From assembly GCA_019359235.1 (NCBI GenBank), contig JAHHHT010000006.1, positions 62,001-126,000 of the forward strand: a stretch of DNA of 64,000 nt, written 5' to 3'. The number at the start of each line of letters is the position of its first letter. The stretch's first letter is position 1. Below the pieces are notes generated by a model. The model saw only the letters and a list, made by a program, of their open reading frames with translations. It did no database searches and had not been told where the DNA came from. The DNA comes from Oscillatoria princeps RMCB-10. GTDB lineage: Bacteria; Cyanobacteriota; Cyanobacteriia; Cyanobacteriales; Oscillatoriaceae. A program made the position numbers and the translations under genes. Positions 24,053-33,319 of this stretch are shown here, piece after piece.

Positions 24053-25255
24053 TTACGCTTCGTCGAGTGCGGCAATTCCGGGCAGGACTTTGCCTTCCAG
24101 CAGCTCCAAGCTAGCGCCGCCGCCGGTGGAGATGTGGCTCATTTGGTCAGCTAAGCCGACTTTTTCCACAGCCGCCACGGAGTCGCCACCGCCGATGATG
24201 GTGGTGGTACCCTTCGGGGTGAGCTCCGCCAGGGTGCTGGCGATCGCTTCGGTGCCAACGGCAAACCGGTCGAACTCGAACACGCCCATCGGCCCGTTCC
24301 AGATTACAGTCTTGCAATCCGCCAGGGCTTCTTGGAACACTGTCACGGAGTCGGGGCCAATATCCAAGCCCATCCAGCCGTCGGGGATGTTTTCAATGCT
24401 GACAGTCTGGGCTTCGGCATCCGCCGCGAACTTGTCGGCAACGACGACATCGGTGGGCAAGAGGAGTTGCACGCCCCGCTCTTTGGCTTTGACTTCCAGG
24501 GATTTGGCGAGTTCCAGCTTGTCTTCTTCGACGAGAGACTTGCCGACGCTCAAACCGCGAGCTTTATAGAAGGTGAAGATCATGCCGCCGCCAATCAGCA
24601 GCTTGTCGCACTTCTCCAGCAGGGTTTCAATGACGCCAATTTTGCTGGACACCTTGGAACCGCCGATGATGGCAGCCAGGGGGCGCTGGGGGTTTTCAAT
24701 GGCGGCTTGCAGGTACTGCAGCTCTTTCTCGATCAGGTAGCCGGCGACGGAAGGCTTCAGGTAGTGGGTGACGCCTTCGGTGGAAGCGTGGGCGCGGTGA
24801 GCGGTGCCAAAGGCGTCGTTGACGTACAAGTCGGCAACGGAGGCCAGTTTTTTGGCGAATTCGGGGTCGTTCTTTTCTTCTTCTTTGTAGAAGCGGACAT
24901 TTTCCAGCAAGGCCACTTGGCCATTTTGCATGGCACCCACTTTACTGGCCACTTCCTCGCCGATGCAGTCGTCGCACTTGATCACTTCTTGGCCCAGCAA
25001 TTCAGAAAGGCGCTTGGCCACCGGCGTCAGGCGCAGGCTTTCGTCTACGCCTTTGGGACGCCCGAAGTGGCTGCACAGGATGACCTTGGCTCCCTTGCCG
25101 GTTAAATCCTGGATAGTCGGCAAAGCCGCCCGGATGCGGGTATCATCGGTGATGCTGCCCTTGTCGTCGAGCGGCACGTTGAAGTCGGCACGCACCAGCA
25201 CGCGCTTGCCGGCTAAATCGGATGCCGACAAATTTGCTACAGTTTTCTTGGGCAC
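24053..25255 (-). CDS. pgk: Phosphoglycerate kinase
   Basis: Glycolytic and Calvin-cycle enzyme interconverting 1,3-bisphosphoglycerate + ADP and 3-phosphoglycerate + ATP in the cytoplasm. 400 residues, the usual bacterial length. Signatures: [16 protein letters not shown] near the N-terminus, [50 protein letters not shown], and the C-terminal nucleotide loop [14 protein letters not shown] with [18 protein letters not shown] start at 25255 is well supported by AGGAGG 7 bases upstream and by the conserved MPKKTVANL beginning; the open frame continues 136 codons further upstream without support. Divergent from the UspA gene, sharing a 171-base promoter region. Confidence 0.97.
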   Translation of the reverse strand: MPKKTVANLSASDLAGKRVLVRADFNVPLDDKGSITDDTRIRAALPTIQDLTGKGAKVILCSHFGRPKGVDESLRLTPVAKRLSELLGQEVIKCDDCIGEEVASKVGAMQNGQVALLENVRFYKEEEKNDPEFAKKLASVADLYVNDAFGTAHRAHASTEGVTHYLKPSVAGYLIEKELQYLQAAIENPQRPLAAIIGGSKVSSKIGVIETLLEKCDKLLIGGGMIFTFYKARGLSVGKSLVEEDKLELAKSLEVKAKERGVQLLLPTDVVVADKFAADAEAQTVSIENIPDGWMGLDIGPDSVTVFQEALADCKTVIWNGPMGVFEFDRFAVGTEAIASTLAELTPKGTTTIIGGGDSVAAVEKVGLADQMSHISTGGGASLELLEGKVLPGIAALDEA

Positions 25256-25426
25256 GGATAAACCTCCTAATTGCGTCAAATCGTCTGATTTCCACCCAAA
25301 CAGTGCGCTAACGGTCGCTCCCACTTCTGCCCTTATGCAAGGCCCAAACTGGACGGAGATAACGAAATCTACCGGGTGGTTCGCCGAGAACATTTTATCG
25401 AAGAGTGTGTCCTGGAGAGGGGTGTT

Positions 25427-25840
25427 ATGTTTAAGACTGTTCTGTTTCCGATAGATCAAAGCCGAGAGTCCCGCGAAGCCGCTGATACGGTTGTCAACGT
25501 GGTCAAAACCTATAGCAGCCGGCTGGTGCTGCTCTCTGTGGTGGAAGCGCCGGGGGCTGGGGAGGAAGCGCCGCCTGCGGAGCCTCGGAGATCCCCAGAA
25601 GCGATTGCGGAACTGCTGAAGAGCGCCCAGAAGATGTTTGCCCAGCAGGGGATAGAGGCCCAAGCCATTGAGCGCGAAGGCAAGCCGCCGTTTACAATCT
25701 GTGATGTGGCGGACGAAATTGGCGCAGATTTAATTATCATGGGCTGCCGGGGGATGGGGCTGACTGAGGAAGGAGCCTCTGAGAGCGTTACCTTTCGGGT
25801 GATGAACCTGTCTCCGTGCCCGGTGCTGGTTGTCCCTTAG
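25427..25840 (+). CDS. Universal stress protein (UspA family)
   Basis: 137-residue single Usp domain. It begins [19 protein letters not shown] (first strand plus helix) and ends with the nucleotide-loop region [39 protein letters not shown]. The canonical ATP-binding form is Gx2Gx9GS/T; here GCRGMG is followed by an altered spacing (GASESV), so ATP binding is plausible, not certain. ATG at 25427 has GAGGGG upstream; the ORF extends upstream but lacks Usp similarity. Divergent from pgk. Cytoplasmic stress protein by family; conditions unknown. Confidence 0.88.
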   Translation: MFKTVLFPIDQSRESREAADTVVNVVKTYSSRLVLLSVVEAPGAGEEAPPAEPRRSPEAIAELLKSAQKMFAQQGIEAQAIEREGKPPFTICDVADEIGADLIIMGCRGMGLTEEGASESVTFRVMNLSPCPVLVVP

Positions 25841-26119
25841 TCCTTATTCTCGTTCCTGGGCTGTTATATTCTCGTTCCCAGGCGGAGCCTGGGAACGCCA
25901 TTCCAGAGGCTCTGCCTCGTCTGCCTCGTTGAAGTGGGAACGCCATTGCCTCGTGCCTGGGGGAGGGGAGCCAGGGAGCCAGGAAACGAGGGGAACGAGG
26001 GGTTACGAGGGGTTCGGGAGGCAGAGCCTCCCGCAGAGCATTCCCAGGCGGAGCCTGGGAACGAGGGGAACGAGGGGAACGAGGGGACGAGGGGAGTCAA
26101 TCCAAAATTGGTGTTACCG
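25841..26119. repeat. TTCCCAGGCGGAGCCTGGGAACGAGG repeat cluster
   Basis: Palindromes CCCAGGCGGAGCCTGGG at about 25876-25897 and 26041-26062, plus repeats of aacgaggggaacgagg. The same palindrome, complete or partial, occurs at about 2706-2733, 44517-44539 and 46798-46824. The cluster runs to within about 20 bases of the GTPase start, so its promoter must lie in or beyond the repeat. Confidence 0.75.
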
Positions 26120-26974
26120 ATGACCATTCAGTGGTATCCAGGCCATATTGCTAAGGCTGAGAAGGCGCTCAAGGAACAGTTAAAACTCGTGGATGTGGTG
26201 CTGGAGGTGCGGGACGCCCGCATTCCTCTGGCGACGCACCACCCGCAAGTGCCGCAGTGGGTGGGCGCTAAGGCGCGGGTGCTGGTTGTCAACCGGCTCG
26301 ATATGATTTCCCCACCGGCACGCCAGCGCTGGGAGGAGTGGTTCCGGGCGCAGGGAGAAACGCCCTATTTCACCAACTCACAAAACGGTCAAGGTGTCAA
26401 GGCGGTGGCGAAGGCGGCTCAGGCTGCCGGTGTGGCGGTGAACCGCAAGCGGAGCGAGCGCGGGATGCTCCCCAGGGCGGTGCGTGCGGTGGCGATTGGC
26501 TTTCCCAATGTGGGGAAATCGGCACTGATTAACCGGCTGTTGAGCCGGCGCGTGGTGGAGAGTGCGGCTCGTGCCGGTGTGACGCGCCAGTTGCGCTGGG
26601 TGCGGATTTCTGAGGAGATTGAGTTGCTGGATGCGCCGGGGGTGATTCCGGTGAAGATTGACAGTCAGGAAGATGCGATGAAGTTAGCGATTTGTGACGA
26701 TATTGGCGAGGCGTCTTACGACAATTATTTAGTGGCTGCTGAGCTGGTGGATTTGCTGACTTATTTGGAGGCTACCAGTGAGGGGGTGGTGTCGCTGGAG
26801 CTGTTAAAGTCGCGCTATGATTTAGACGCGATATCGATGACGGGTGAGGAGTACGTGCAAGGTGTGGCTCGGTTGAAGTATCAGGGAGATGTGGAGCGGG
26901 TGTCGCGCCAGTTGCTGACTGATTTTCGCAAGGGTTTGCTGGGGGCGATTCCGCTGGAGTTGCCGCCGGTGTGA
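26120..26974 (+). CDS. ylqF: Ribosome biogenesis GTPase YlqF/RbgA
   Basis: 284-residue circularly permuted GTPase that acts in late assembly of the 50S ribosomal subunit. The motif order is permuted: G4 (NRLD, 58-61) comes before G1 (GFPNVGKS, 127-134), G2 (GVTR, about 153-156) and G3 (DAPG, 171-174). N-terminal WYPGHIAKA and DARIP are typical of the family, and a C-terminal helical domain follows. Start ATG 26120 gives the conserved MTIQWYPGHIAKAEK; there is no good ribosome site, and the frame is open upstream only through the palindromic repeats. Followed by a hairpin at 26986-27021. Confidence 0.93.
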   Translation: MTIQWYPGHIAKAEKALKEQLKLVDVVLEVRDARIPLATHHPQVPQWVGAKARVLVVNRLDMISPPARQRWEEWFRAQGETPYFTNSQNGQGVKAVAKAAQAAGVAVNRKRSERGMLPRAVRAVAIGFPNVGKSALINRLLSRRVVESAARAGVTRQLRWVRISEEIELLDAPGVIPVKIDSQEDAMKLAICDDIGEASYDNYLVAAELVDLLTYLEATSEGVVSLELLKSRYDLDAISMTGEEYVQGVARLKYQGDVERVSRQLLTDFRKGLLGAIPLELPPV

Positions 26975-26985
26975 GCGCCAAGTCA

Positions 26986-27118
26986 GTAGGGTGCGTTCCG
27001 CTTTGCGGAACGCACCCTACAAGGAACTTAATGGCATGGCGCATGGGGCATGGCGCATCATGGAAGAATCACAGCTTTTGCCCAATGCGATGATGCCCAA
27101 TGCGATGATGCCCATGTC
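26986..27118. repeat. GTAGGGTGCGTTCCGC palindrome and ATGCCC-type low-complexity DNA
   Basis: TAGGGTGCGTTCCGC and GCGGAACGCACCCTA form a hairpin (26986-27021) directly after the GTPase gene, possibly a terminator. It is followed by ggcatggcgcatggggcatg and tgcgatgatgcccaa repeats up to the end of the minus-strand trypsin-TPR gene. Confidence 0.65.
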
Positions 27119-27144
27119 CGCGCCCTAAGTGCATACTGCTATAG

Positions 27145-28920
27145 CTACCGCAGCAATTCCCTGATTCGGTCGAGTGCATATTGGTAATCTTCTTTCTTTC
27201 CTTGCTGCCAGTAGAGGTCTGCTGCTTTCTGTAAATCCGCAATTGCCCTTTGCTTGTCGCCAAGTAGCCGGTAAGTAAAACCCCGTCTGTCGTAGGCAAC
27301 GGCATAGTTTGGATTGAGGTAAATCGCTTCGTTGTAATCGTATATCGCTCCCTGATAGTCTCCCTGGTTGCGGCGGGCATTCCCCCGGTTGTTGTAGACT
27401 ATCCACGGTTCAGGATTTTTGCGTCGCAAAGATTCGTTGTAATCGGATATCGCTGCCTGATAGTCTCCCTGCTTAAAACGGGCATTCCCCCGGTTGTTGT
27501 AGGCTTCGGCATAGTTGGGATTGAGGCGAATCGCGCTGTTGTAATCGGATATCGCTGCCTGATTGTCTCCCTGGTTCAAACGGGCAATCCCCCGGCTGTT
27601 GTAGGCTTCGGCATAGTTGGGATTGAGGCGAATTGCTTCGTTGTAATCGGATATCGCTGCCTGATTGTCTCCCTGATTAGCGCGGGCATTCCCCCGGTTG
27701 TTGTAGACTATCCACGGTTCAGGATTTTTGAGTCGCAAAGAGTCGTTGAAATCGGATATCGCTGCCTGATTGTCTCCGAGGTTAAAACGAGCATTCCCCC
27801 GATTGTTGTAGGCTTCGGGATAGTTGGGATTGAGGAGAATCGCTTCGCTGTAATCGGATATCGCTGCCTGATAGTCTCTCAGGTAAAAGCGGGCAAGACC
27901 CCGGTTGTTGTGGGCAGCGGCATCGTTAGGATTGAGGCGAATTGCTTCGTTGTAATCGGAGAGCGCTGCCTGATAGTCTTTCAGTTCGGCACGGACAAAA
28001 CCCCGCCAGTGATAAGCGAGGGCATTATTGGAATTGAGCCGCAGCACCCGGTCAAAGTCGGCAATCGCAGCTTGAAAATCCTTTAGCCAATAGTAAGCCT
28101 CACCGCGCCGGTAGTAAGCCTCAAAATTATTGGCATTGCTTTCCAGAGCTTTATTGTACTCAGCAATCGCTCCCCGGTAGTTTCCTGCGTTAGCTAATCG
28201 CTGTCCCCGACTGACAAAATCCTCTGGGGGCGCAATCCCCGCCGGCGGCACCAAATTATTTCTCGCCGCCAAAAAGATTTGCAGCGGAATGCTCAAACCA
28301 AAGGCTTTCCCCGTGTTCGGTTCGGAGGTAAAACGCCCGTTTATCCCCACCAGGCGAGCGTTGCTGTCCAGCACCGGCCCGCCGGAAGTCCCCGGAGTAG
28401 CGGGATTGTCGTGCACTATAGCATAGCCTTTTTCTGACTTTGGCAACCGGCTGGTAATTCTAGCTTCCAAAAACAGATAGCTGCGTTCAGGAATACCGGC
28501 AAATGGGTCAGACCAACCGGCCACATAAACCGCCTTCCCCTCTGTCATTTCGTCAGAATTGCCCAGTTGCGCTGTCGGGTAGCTTTGGTTGCTGGTGAAC
28601 TGCAAAACCGCCAAATCCACATCCGGCAGATATTTCACCTGGCTGTAGGCAACAGCATAGTTCTGGCCATCGGGCGCGGTGATTTGGTACTGTCCTTCCG
28701 TATCCACAACGTGCCAGTTTGTCAGCACGGAGTAAGTGGTGCCGGTGCGCTCAAAAATCACGCCCGATCCGGATTCTGGGCCATCTATGCGCACAGTAAT
28801 TTCTTTGGCTCTAGCTGATATCTCGGATGGCTCTAACGCCTCAGCCATTTGTGGCTGCACCAGGGCAATTGTCGCCGCCGCACCTATGAGCGCCGCCGGC
28901 AGTCCACGGGGAAAGTTCAT
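27145..28920 (-). CDS. Trypsin-like serine protease with ten TPR repeats
   Basis: 591-residue paralogue of the gene at the window start. A signal peptide (MNFPRGLPAALIGAAATIAL..., probable cleavage near AEA) indicates export. Protease domain about residues 40-230, with candidate His in TNWHV, Asp in LPDVDLAVLQF and Ser in GTSGGPV. From about 240 there are ten TPR units (DYQAAISDYNEAIRLNPN type). Two of these carry the variant LKNPEPWIVYNNRGNAR, which points to an internal duplication of several units. ATG 28920 has AAGG 7-9 bases upstream. The paralogue pair is in opposite orientation 27 kb apart. Substrate and partners unknown. Confidence 0.9.
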   Translation of the reverse strand: MNFPRGLPAALIGAAATIALVQPQMAEALEPSEISARAKEITVRIDGPESGSGVIFERTGTTYSVLTNWHVVDTEGQYQITAPDGQNYAVAYSQVKYLPDVDLAVLQFTSNQSYPTAQLGNSDEMTEGKAVYVAGWSDPFAGIPERSYLFLEARITSRLPKSEKGYAIVHDNPATPGTSGGPVLDSNARLVGINGRFTSEPNTGKAFGLSIPLQIFLAARNNLVPPAGIAPPEDFVSRGQRLANAGNYRGAIAEYNKALESNANNFEAYYRRGEAYYWLKDFQAAIADFDRVLRLNSNNALAYHWRGFVRAELKDYQAALSDYNEAIRLNPNDAAAHNNRGLARFYLRDYQAAISDYSEAILLNPNYPEAYNNRGNARFNLGDNQAAISDFNDSLRLKNPEPWIVYNNRGNARANQGDNQAAISDYNEAIRLNPNYAEAYNSRGIARLNQGDNQAAISDYNSAIRLNPNYAEAYNNRGNARFKQGDYQAAISDYNESLRRKNPEPWIVYNNRGNARRNQGDYQGAIYDYNEAIYLNPNYAVAYDRRGFTYRLLGDKQRAIADLQKAADLYWQQGKKEDYQYALDRIRELLR

Positions 28921-29310
28921 CGGTTCGACCTTCTACCAGATTTGTTGCATTATCTCACGTCTCCCCCTGGCAGTGCAAGGGGGGTATTCCATTTTTTCTG
29001 GAATTGTTCAGGGGCATCGCAGAACCCCACCCCCCAACCCCCCTCCCCGCTCGCGGGGAGGGGGGCTAAGAGAGGGATTGGTGCATTCTATTAATGTGCG
29101 GTTTGTAGTAGGGCTTCAGCCCCAAAGTTTGTAGTAGGGCTTTAGCCCCAAAGTTTGTAGTAGGGCTTTAGCCCAAAGGTTTGTAGTAGGGCTTTAGCCC
29201 CACCACCCCTTTATCGTAAAGACGCGGTAAATCGCGTCTCAAATGCCAATAGGCGACGCTCAATTGAGAGAGGGGGGGTGGGTGACGCGAAGTGCGTCAC
29301 CCACCCTACG
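28921..29310. repeat. Four different dispersed repeat types
   Basis: In order: aaccccaccccccaacccc with CCCCGCTCGCGGGGAGG (about 29022-29072), which is the element also found inside the pseudokinase gene; four copies of TTGTAGTAGGGCTTTAGCCC (29100-29200); GACGCGGTAAATCGCGTCTC (about 29220-29240); and GGTGGGTGACGC...GCGTCACCCACC (29276-29306). No gene seen. Confidence 0.75.
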
Positions 29311-30309
29311 TTATCCTACTTCTCCTGATTGCGCCAGAAGTTGCTGAAATTCCTCCACCGAGGCAACCGCTATTGCCTGTCGGAGAAGCTGTTTCAGCCG
29401 CGCCACATCGGAGATTGAATTGACGGCTTCAACGATTGCCGGTGGCGCGACTTGAAACCGCGCCTGCAAGATTTCAATCACCGACTCCCGAGCATTTCGC
29501 ACGATTCCTTCCTCACGCCCCTCTTCCTTTGCCATTAGTTCCATCCGGCTGATTAAAGGCATCTGGCTTTCCTCCTGATAACGCTTCAGCTCTTGTCGCA
29601 ATTCCCGCTGCAACTCCACCGGCAGTGCCATCATCCAGTCAATAAACTGGAAAAGTGGCACCACCTGCTCTCTATTATACCCCCGCTCAAACAGCCGGCG
29701 AATCAAACTCCACTTCCACTGTTTTCGCTCTTGGGGCTTGCCCGTTGTGGCCTTCGTCTTCAGGTGCGCCATCACCATCACCGCAAAGGGATTGATGCTT
29801 TGCTCCAAACCCTCCCACTGCGCTTCGTAGTCCACAAGTTTCACAATCGGAAACTCCAGACTCAACCGAAACCCGTCATAAGCGTACCCATAAGAAGAAG
29901 GACGCCAACTCGCCCGCTCATCTCCCAACACCGCCAAGCTGATCACCGGCTTGCGATATCGGTCAAAGCAGCGGTAATTGTAAACATACATCCGCTCCGC
30001 AAAACCTGACTCTTCTTGACTCTGCACCTCCACATGAATCAGCACCCAAGCTTCCTCACCGTCTTGCAGCCACACTCGGAACAATTTATCCGCTATGCGC
30101 TTCCCCAACTCAGCATCCCGCAGCACCTGTTGCAGTTCTTTCTCCAACGACTCATACCCGCGACTCCAGTCAATCAAAGCATGGATATCGGGAAAAGCAA
30201 ACTCCAAGAACTGCGGTAAATACTGCTCGATACCTTCTTTCTAAGGGCTGTCATAGTCCGTCTGGACTTCCCCGGTCTTTAAGTCTTCACCGGCTTTTTA
30301 TTCTGTCAT
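29311..30309 (-). pseudogene. Rpn/transposase-like protein (PD-(D/E)XK fold) with two in-frame stops
   Basis: Belongs to the Rpn-like family abundant in cyanobacteria (nuclease-related, recombination-promoting in studied members). From 30207 the frame is intact for 298 codons: IDWSRGYESLEKELQQV, WVLIHVEVQSQEE (the E-x-Q motif of the fold), YNYRCFDRY, then a charged C-terminus. Upstream in the same frame the family N-terminus can still be read: an ATG at 30309 with GAGGAG before it, then GEVQTDYDSP, stop, KEGIEQYLPQFLEFAFPDI. Two stops interrupt it: TAA at 30300-30298 and TAG at 30243-30241, the latter where the family has Trp (DSPWKE). A product started at TTG 30207 would lack about 34 residues. 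Confidence 0.82.
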
Positions 30310-30409
30310 ATCTGCTCCTCACAGATTCTCTCTTCTCCATCTCAACCTGTCCCGCCTTCTGCCGCTGACCTCCCCAACTCCCAACTCTGTAAATATCCTA
30401 TAATTATAC

Positions 30410-30517
30410 CAATAGACAGCTCAGGAATCGACAAGGCATCTCACTTGCTAGTAGGGAAAGGGACAGGCTGTTCCGTGCGGGCGCGTAAGCGCGACGCCTG
30501 TCCTACGTCCTAACCTA
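30410..30517 (+). repeat. Direct repeat, left copy
   Basis: aatagacagctcaggaatcg, then acaaggcatctcacttgcta gtaggga; ends tcctacgtcctaacct. The right copy is at 31525-31610 in the same orientation. The left copy carries an extra palindromic insert (ggctgttccgtgcgggcgcg and partner) relative to the right one. Confidence 0.8.
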
Positions 30518-30529
30518 TGCCGGTGAGAG

Positions 30530-30730
30530 TTAAAGCCGCACAAAGGTCTGAATTGGAATGCTCCAACTGTAGCGAACCATCTGCTGCTTGAGACTTGGTT
30601 CCGGGTGGGAGCCATCTTTTAACACATACGGATCGCCCCAAAGGGTATAGGCGTGCATGCCAAACTGGTTATAGATAAGAATTGCCACCGGCAGTAGGGT
30701 GCGGGCTGACAGATAATCTTCGCTCCCCAC
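30530..30730 (-). pseudogene. Probable C-terminal gene fragment
   Basis: 66 codons reading VAILIYNQFGMHAYTLWGDP and ending SWSIPIQTFVRL. The composition looks like genuine protein, but I recognise no family. A stop lies in frame just upstream of the GTG at 30730, next to the hairpin repeat at 30774-30809. It lies within a segment bounded by direct repeats, so it is probably a remnant of a gene disrupted by repeat activity. Confidence 0.3.
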
Positions 30731-30773
30731 AGATATATAGCAGTTCTAAATGATTTGTGAAACCTCAGGGGGC

Positions 30774-30809
30774 CAGAAACCCGGTTTCTCAAATAAACCG
30801 GGTTTCTAC
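30774..30809. repeat. AGAAACCCGGTTTCT hairpin element with outer TATATAGC/GCTATATA arms
   Basis: Inner arms CAGAAACCCGGTTTCT and AAACCGGGTTTCTA. Outside them are tatatagc (about 30734-30741) and gctatata (about 30832-30839), with partial inverted similarity in between (gtgaaac/ctttcac), giving a MITE-like unit of about 105 bp. Confidence 0.7.
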
Positions 30810-31161
30810 GCTTTCACAACTCAAATAAAAACGCTATATAAGGTGAAACTGGCTACGTCTCGCTTCTAGGGCACTTGTGGGACAGGTTTCCCCAGCCGGC
30901 GCGAGGGGAGAGCCATTCCCGCAGAGTAGGCGGGCGCAGTTAGGGGCTTCCCGCCGGCAGTATCGCCGCGATCGCGGCGGCGGGAAGCCCCTGCGCCTCT
31001 GCAATCGCCCGGTATCGCCCCTACCGCAATCGCCCAGATATATTTGCCAAAACGGGATGCTCCCCCTGTCCTAAAACCGGCTATTGCCAAAAACCTGTCA
31101 ATAGTATAAGCTAAAATACTCCCTCAAAATAGAACTCTGCGACCAGAGCGGGAAGACGTGC

Positions 31162-31497
31162 TGCGACAGCCGGTGCGTCTTCGAGTTCAGAGCTCGACTG
31201 ATGGAGCTCAGAGCTCGACTGATGGATCTCAGAGCTCGACTGATGGAGCTCAGAGCTCGAACGATGGAGCTCAGAGCTCGACTGATGGAGCTCAGAGCTC
31301 GACTGATGGAGCTCAGAGCTCGAACGATGGAGCTCGGAGCTCGAACGATGGAGTTCGGAGCTCGAACGATGGAGTTCAGAGCTCGAACGATGGAGTTCAG
31401 AGCTCGAACGATGGAGCTCAGAGCTCGAACGATGGAGCTCAGAGCTCGAACGATGGAGCTCAGAGCTCGAACGATGGACCTCTGAGCTCGAACGATG
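31162..31497. repeat. Tandem array of 16 units of 21 bp
   Basis: Same repeat as 1729-1983, in the opposite orientation. The minus frame reads HRSSSEL/HQSSSEL heptads without stops (31111-31554), and other frames are also open. The flanking sequence after the array on the minus strand (caccggctgtcgcagca) matches that after the first array, so both copies derive from a common larger unit. Confidence 0.85.
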
Positions 31498-31524
31498 GAG
31501 CATCTCGGATGCGTTCTGGTCTAG

Positions 31525-31610
31525 CAATAGACAGCTCAGTAATGGACAAGGCATCTCACTTGCTAGTAGGGACAGGGTCGGAGGGAACGCAATTCCTACG
31601 TCCTAACCTA
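31525..31610 (+). repeat. Direct repeat, right copy
   Basis: aatagacagctcagtaatgg and acaaggcatctcacttgcta match the left copy at 30410-30517 with few differences; both end in tcctacgtcctaacct. The pair brackets about 1 kb with the 66-codon fragment, a hairpin element and the 21-bp array. Confidence 0.8.
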
Positions 31611-31648
31611 AGTGGCGAGTGCTATAATTCCCCAAGGCGGAACGCACC

Positions 31649-33319
31649 CTACTTATACAGGGAAAGCTTGACCCCTGTTTCGGCTAGTTTATCGGCGGCG
31701 ATCGCATACCAAACCTGCTGCCACGTTTCTGCCTGGAGAGTCTGCCCCTCCAGTTCAGGAAACAGCTTGTAGAACCGAGCGTCAACTTGCCGGTTGAAAG
31801 TGGATTTCTTGAGTTTTCCGCTCGCTGTTTCAAAGTTTTTTGGGGTATAGCTACCCAACAGGCTGCGAGCTTTTTCACTCAGGTTGGCTCGCTCTAGCTT
31901 AGCCAGCAAGTTATCAGCAATCTCGCACCACTTGCGCCGCCAATAAGCATCTTTTGACGAATTTGTCAAGAGACGCCCGCGAAGAACTGGGTTCCGCTCA
32001 TAGAAGAGTTCATTGACCGCGCGATTAAAAAACTGTTCGGGAATTTTCAAAGCTTGCCGGCGAGCCAGAATCTTTGTCAGGCTAGCCTCTGGTGCGAGAC
32101 TCTGGGAGGCAACAGGTGCTTCAGGGGTATATGAGGTTAAATTGGAAACTACCCGAGCGCTAATCACAGCCAAGAACAGCACGCAGGTGGCAATGGTGGC
32201 CATTGGGCGCACGGGATGCCAAAAAGCAGGGAGAGGAAAGAAAGGAATGCCGGTTTGGGCCGGCTTGGGGGCGCTTTTGGCAGCAGGGATGTTTGCCGGC
32301 ACTTCAGGAATGGCAGGCGGTTGGGGCGCAACCGCCAGGGTTCTGATCTGCGACAGGTTGGTCGGGAGAGCCGGCGGGACAGCTTGCAGGGCTCGCATCA
32401 CCTCACCGGCATCCTGGTAGCGCTCGCTGGGGCTGTGCGCCAGCATTTTATTGAGCACCCCTTCCAGCATCGGGCTCAGACGCACTTCCGAGCGCCAGCG
32501 CCAAACGGCCATAGAACTGTCGTACAATTCTTGGGGTTCCTTGCCGGTGAGCAGAACTGTAGCCGTCACTGCTAGGGAGTACAAGTCGCTGGAGGGGAAA
32601 GCGCGTCCCAGACGCATCTGCTCCTCTGGGGCGTAGCCGGGCTTCCCCAGCTGGGTGGAGATGGCAATCAGCTGGGCGAACTGAGACAGAGCAGATGTCG
32701 CCACTTGCTTGACGCCGCCAAAGTCGATCAGCACCGGCAGCCGGTCAGAACTTCGCAAAATCAGGTTCTCCGGGGAGATATCCCGGTGAATCACCCCTTG
32801 CGAGTGGATGTAGCCCAACACCGGCAGCAGGTCCAGCAGCAGCTCGATCGCCTCCGCCTCACCAAACCGCGCACCGGCATCGAGCAACTCGCGGCAACTT
32901 TGCCCCCCCACAAAGTCCTGCACCAAAAATAGGCGCTCTTCGCCGCCCATCTCGCACCGGCACAGCTCTCGGAAGCGGGGAATCTGCGGGTGCTGCAGCT
33001 TGTAGAGCACAGAAGCCTCCCGCTCGAACAGTTCTTGGGCTTTTCGCAAGGCGCTGGGGTTTTGCACTTGCGGCGCGAATTCCTTTAAAACGCACAGTTC
33101 CCCAAACCGGTTAGTATCTTCCGCCAGATAGGTGCGCCCAAAGCCGCCCTGCCCGATTTGGCGCACCAGGCGGTAGCGAGACGCCAGAATTATCTGGCAA
33201 GCGGACGCGGCAGCAGGGGGGGCGCAAGAAAATTCCGCCGGCAGCTTCTCCCCACACTGGCTGCAAAAGCGATGGCCGGTTGGATTGTTATGTCCTTTAC
33301 TGCAAGTGCGGGGCACCAT
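31649..33319 (-). CDS. Zinc-ribbon Ser/Thr protein kinase
   Basis: 556 residues, paralogue of the kinase at 15792-17840. Zinc ribbon C6, H10, C19, C22; glycine loop GQGGFG (56-61); lysine K79 (VLKEF); HRDISPEN (178-185); DFG (199-201); GYAPEEQ. All catalytic residues are present. One transmembrane helix at about 372-391. The C-terminal 150 residues share with the other kinase the pattern FYERNPVLRGRLL, YWRRKW, ARSLLGSYTPKN, FYKLFPELEGQ and VWYAIAADKLAE, defining a common extracytoplasmic domain that I cannot name. ATG 33319 with CAGGAAAG upstream is preferred because it starts exactly at the zinc ribbon; the frame is open 66 codons further. It lacks the PPC-like tail of its paralogue. Confidence 0.9.
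   Translation of the reverse strand: MVPRTCSKGHNNPTGHRFCSQCGEKLPAEFSCAPPAAASACQIILASRYRLVRQIGQGGFGRTYLAEDTNRFGELCVLKEFAPQVQNPSALRKAQELFEREASVLYKLQHPQIPRFRELCRCEMGGEERLFLVQDFVGGQSCRELLDAGARFGEAEAIELLLDLLPVLGYIHSQGVIHRDISPENLILRSSDRLPVLIDFGGVKQVATSALSQFAQLIAISTQLGKPGYAPEEQMRLGRAFPSSDLYSLAVTATVLLTGKEPQELYDSSMAVWRWRSEVRLSPMLEGVLNKMLAHSPSERYQDAGEVMRALQAVPPALPTNLSQIRTLAVAPQPPAIPEVPANIPAAKSAPKPAQTGIPFFPLPAFWHPVRPMATIATCVLFLAVISARVVSNLTSYTPEAPVASQSLAPEASLTKILARRQALKIPEQFFNRAVNELFYERNPVLRGRLLTNSSKDAYWRRKWCEIADNLLAKLERANLSEKARSLLGSYTPKNFETASGKLKKSTFNRQVDARFYKLFPELEGQTLQAETWQQVWYAIAADKLAETGVKLSLYK

Noticed and set aside
25256-25663. N-terminal extension of phosphoglycerate kinase
   Set aside because: The added sequence is antisense to the UspA gene and lies beyond a strong AGGAGG-GTG start.
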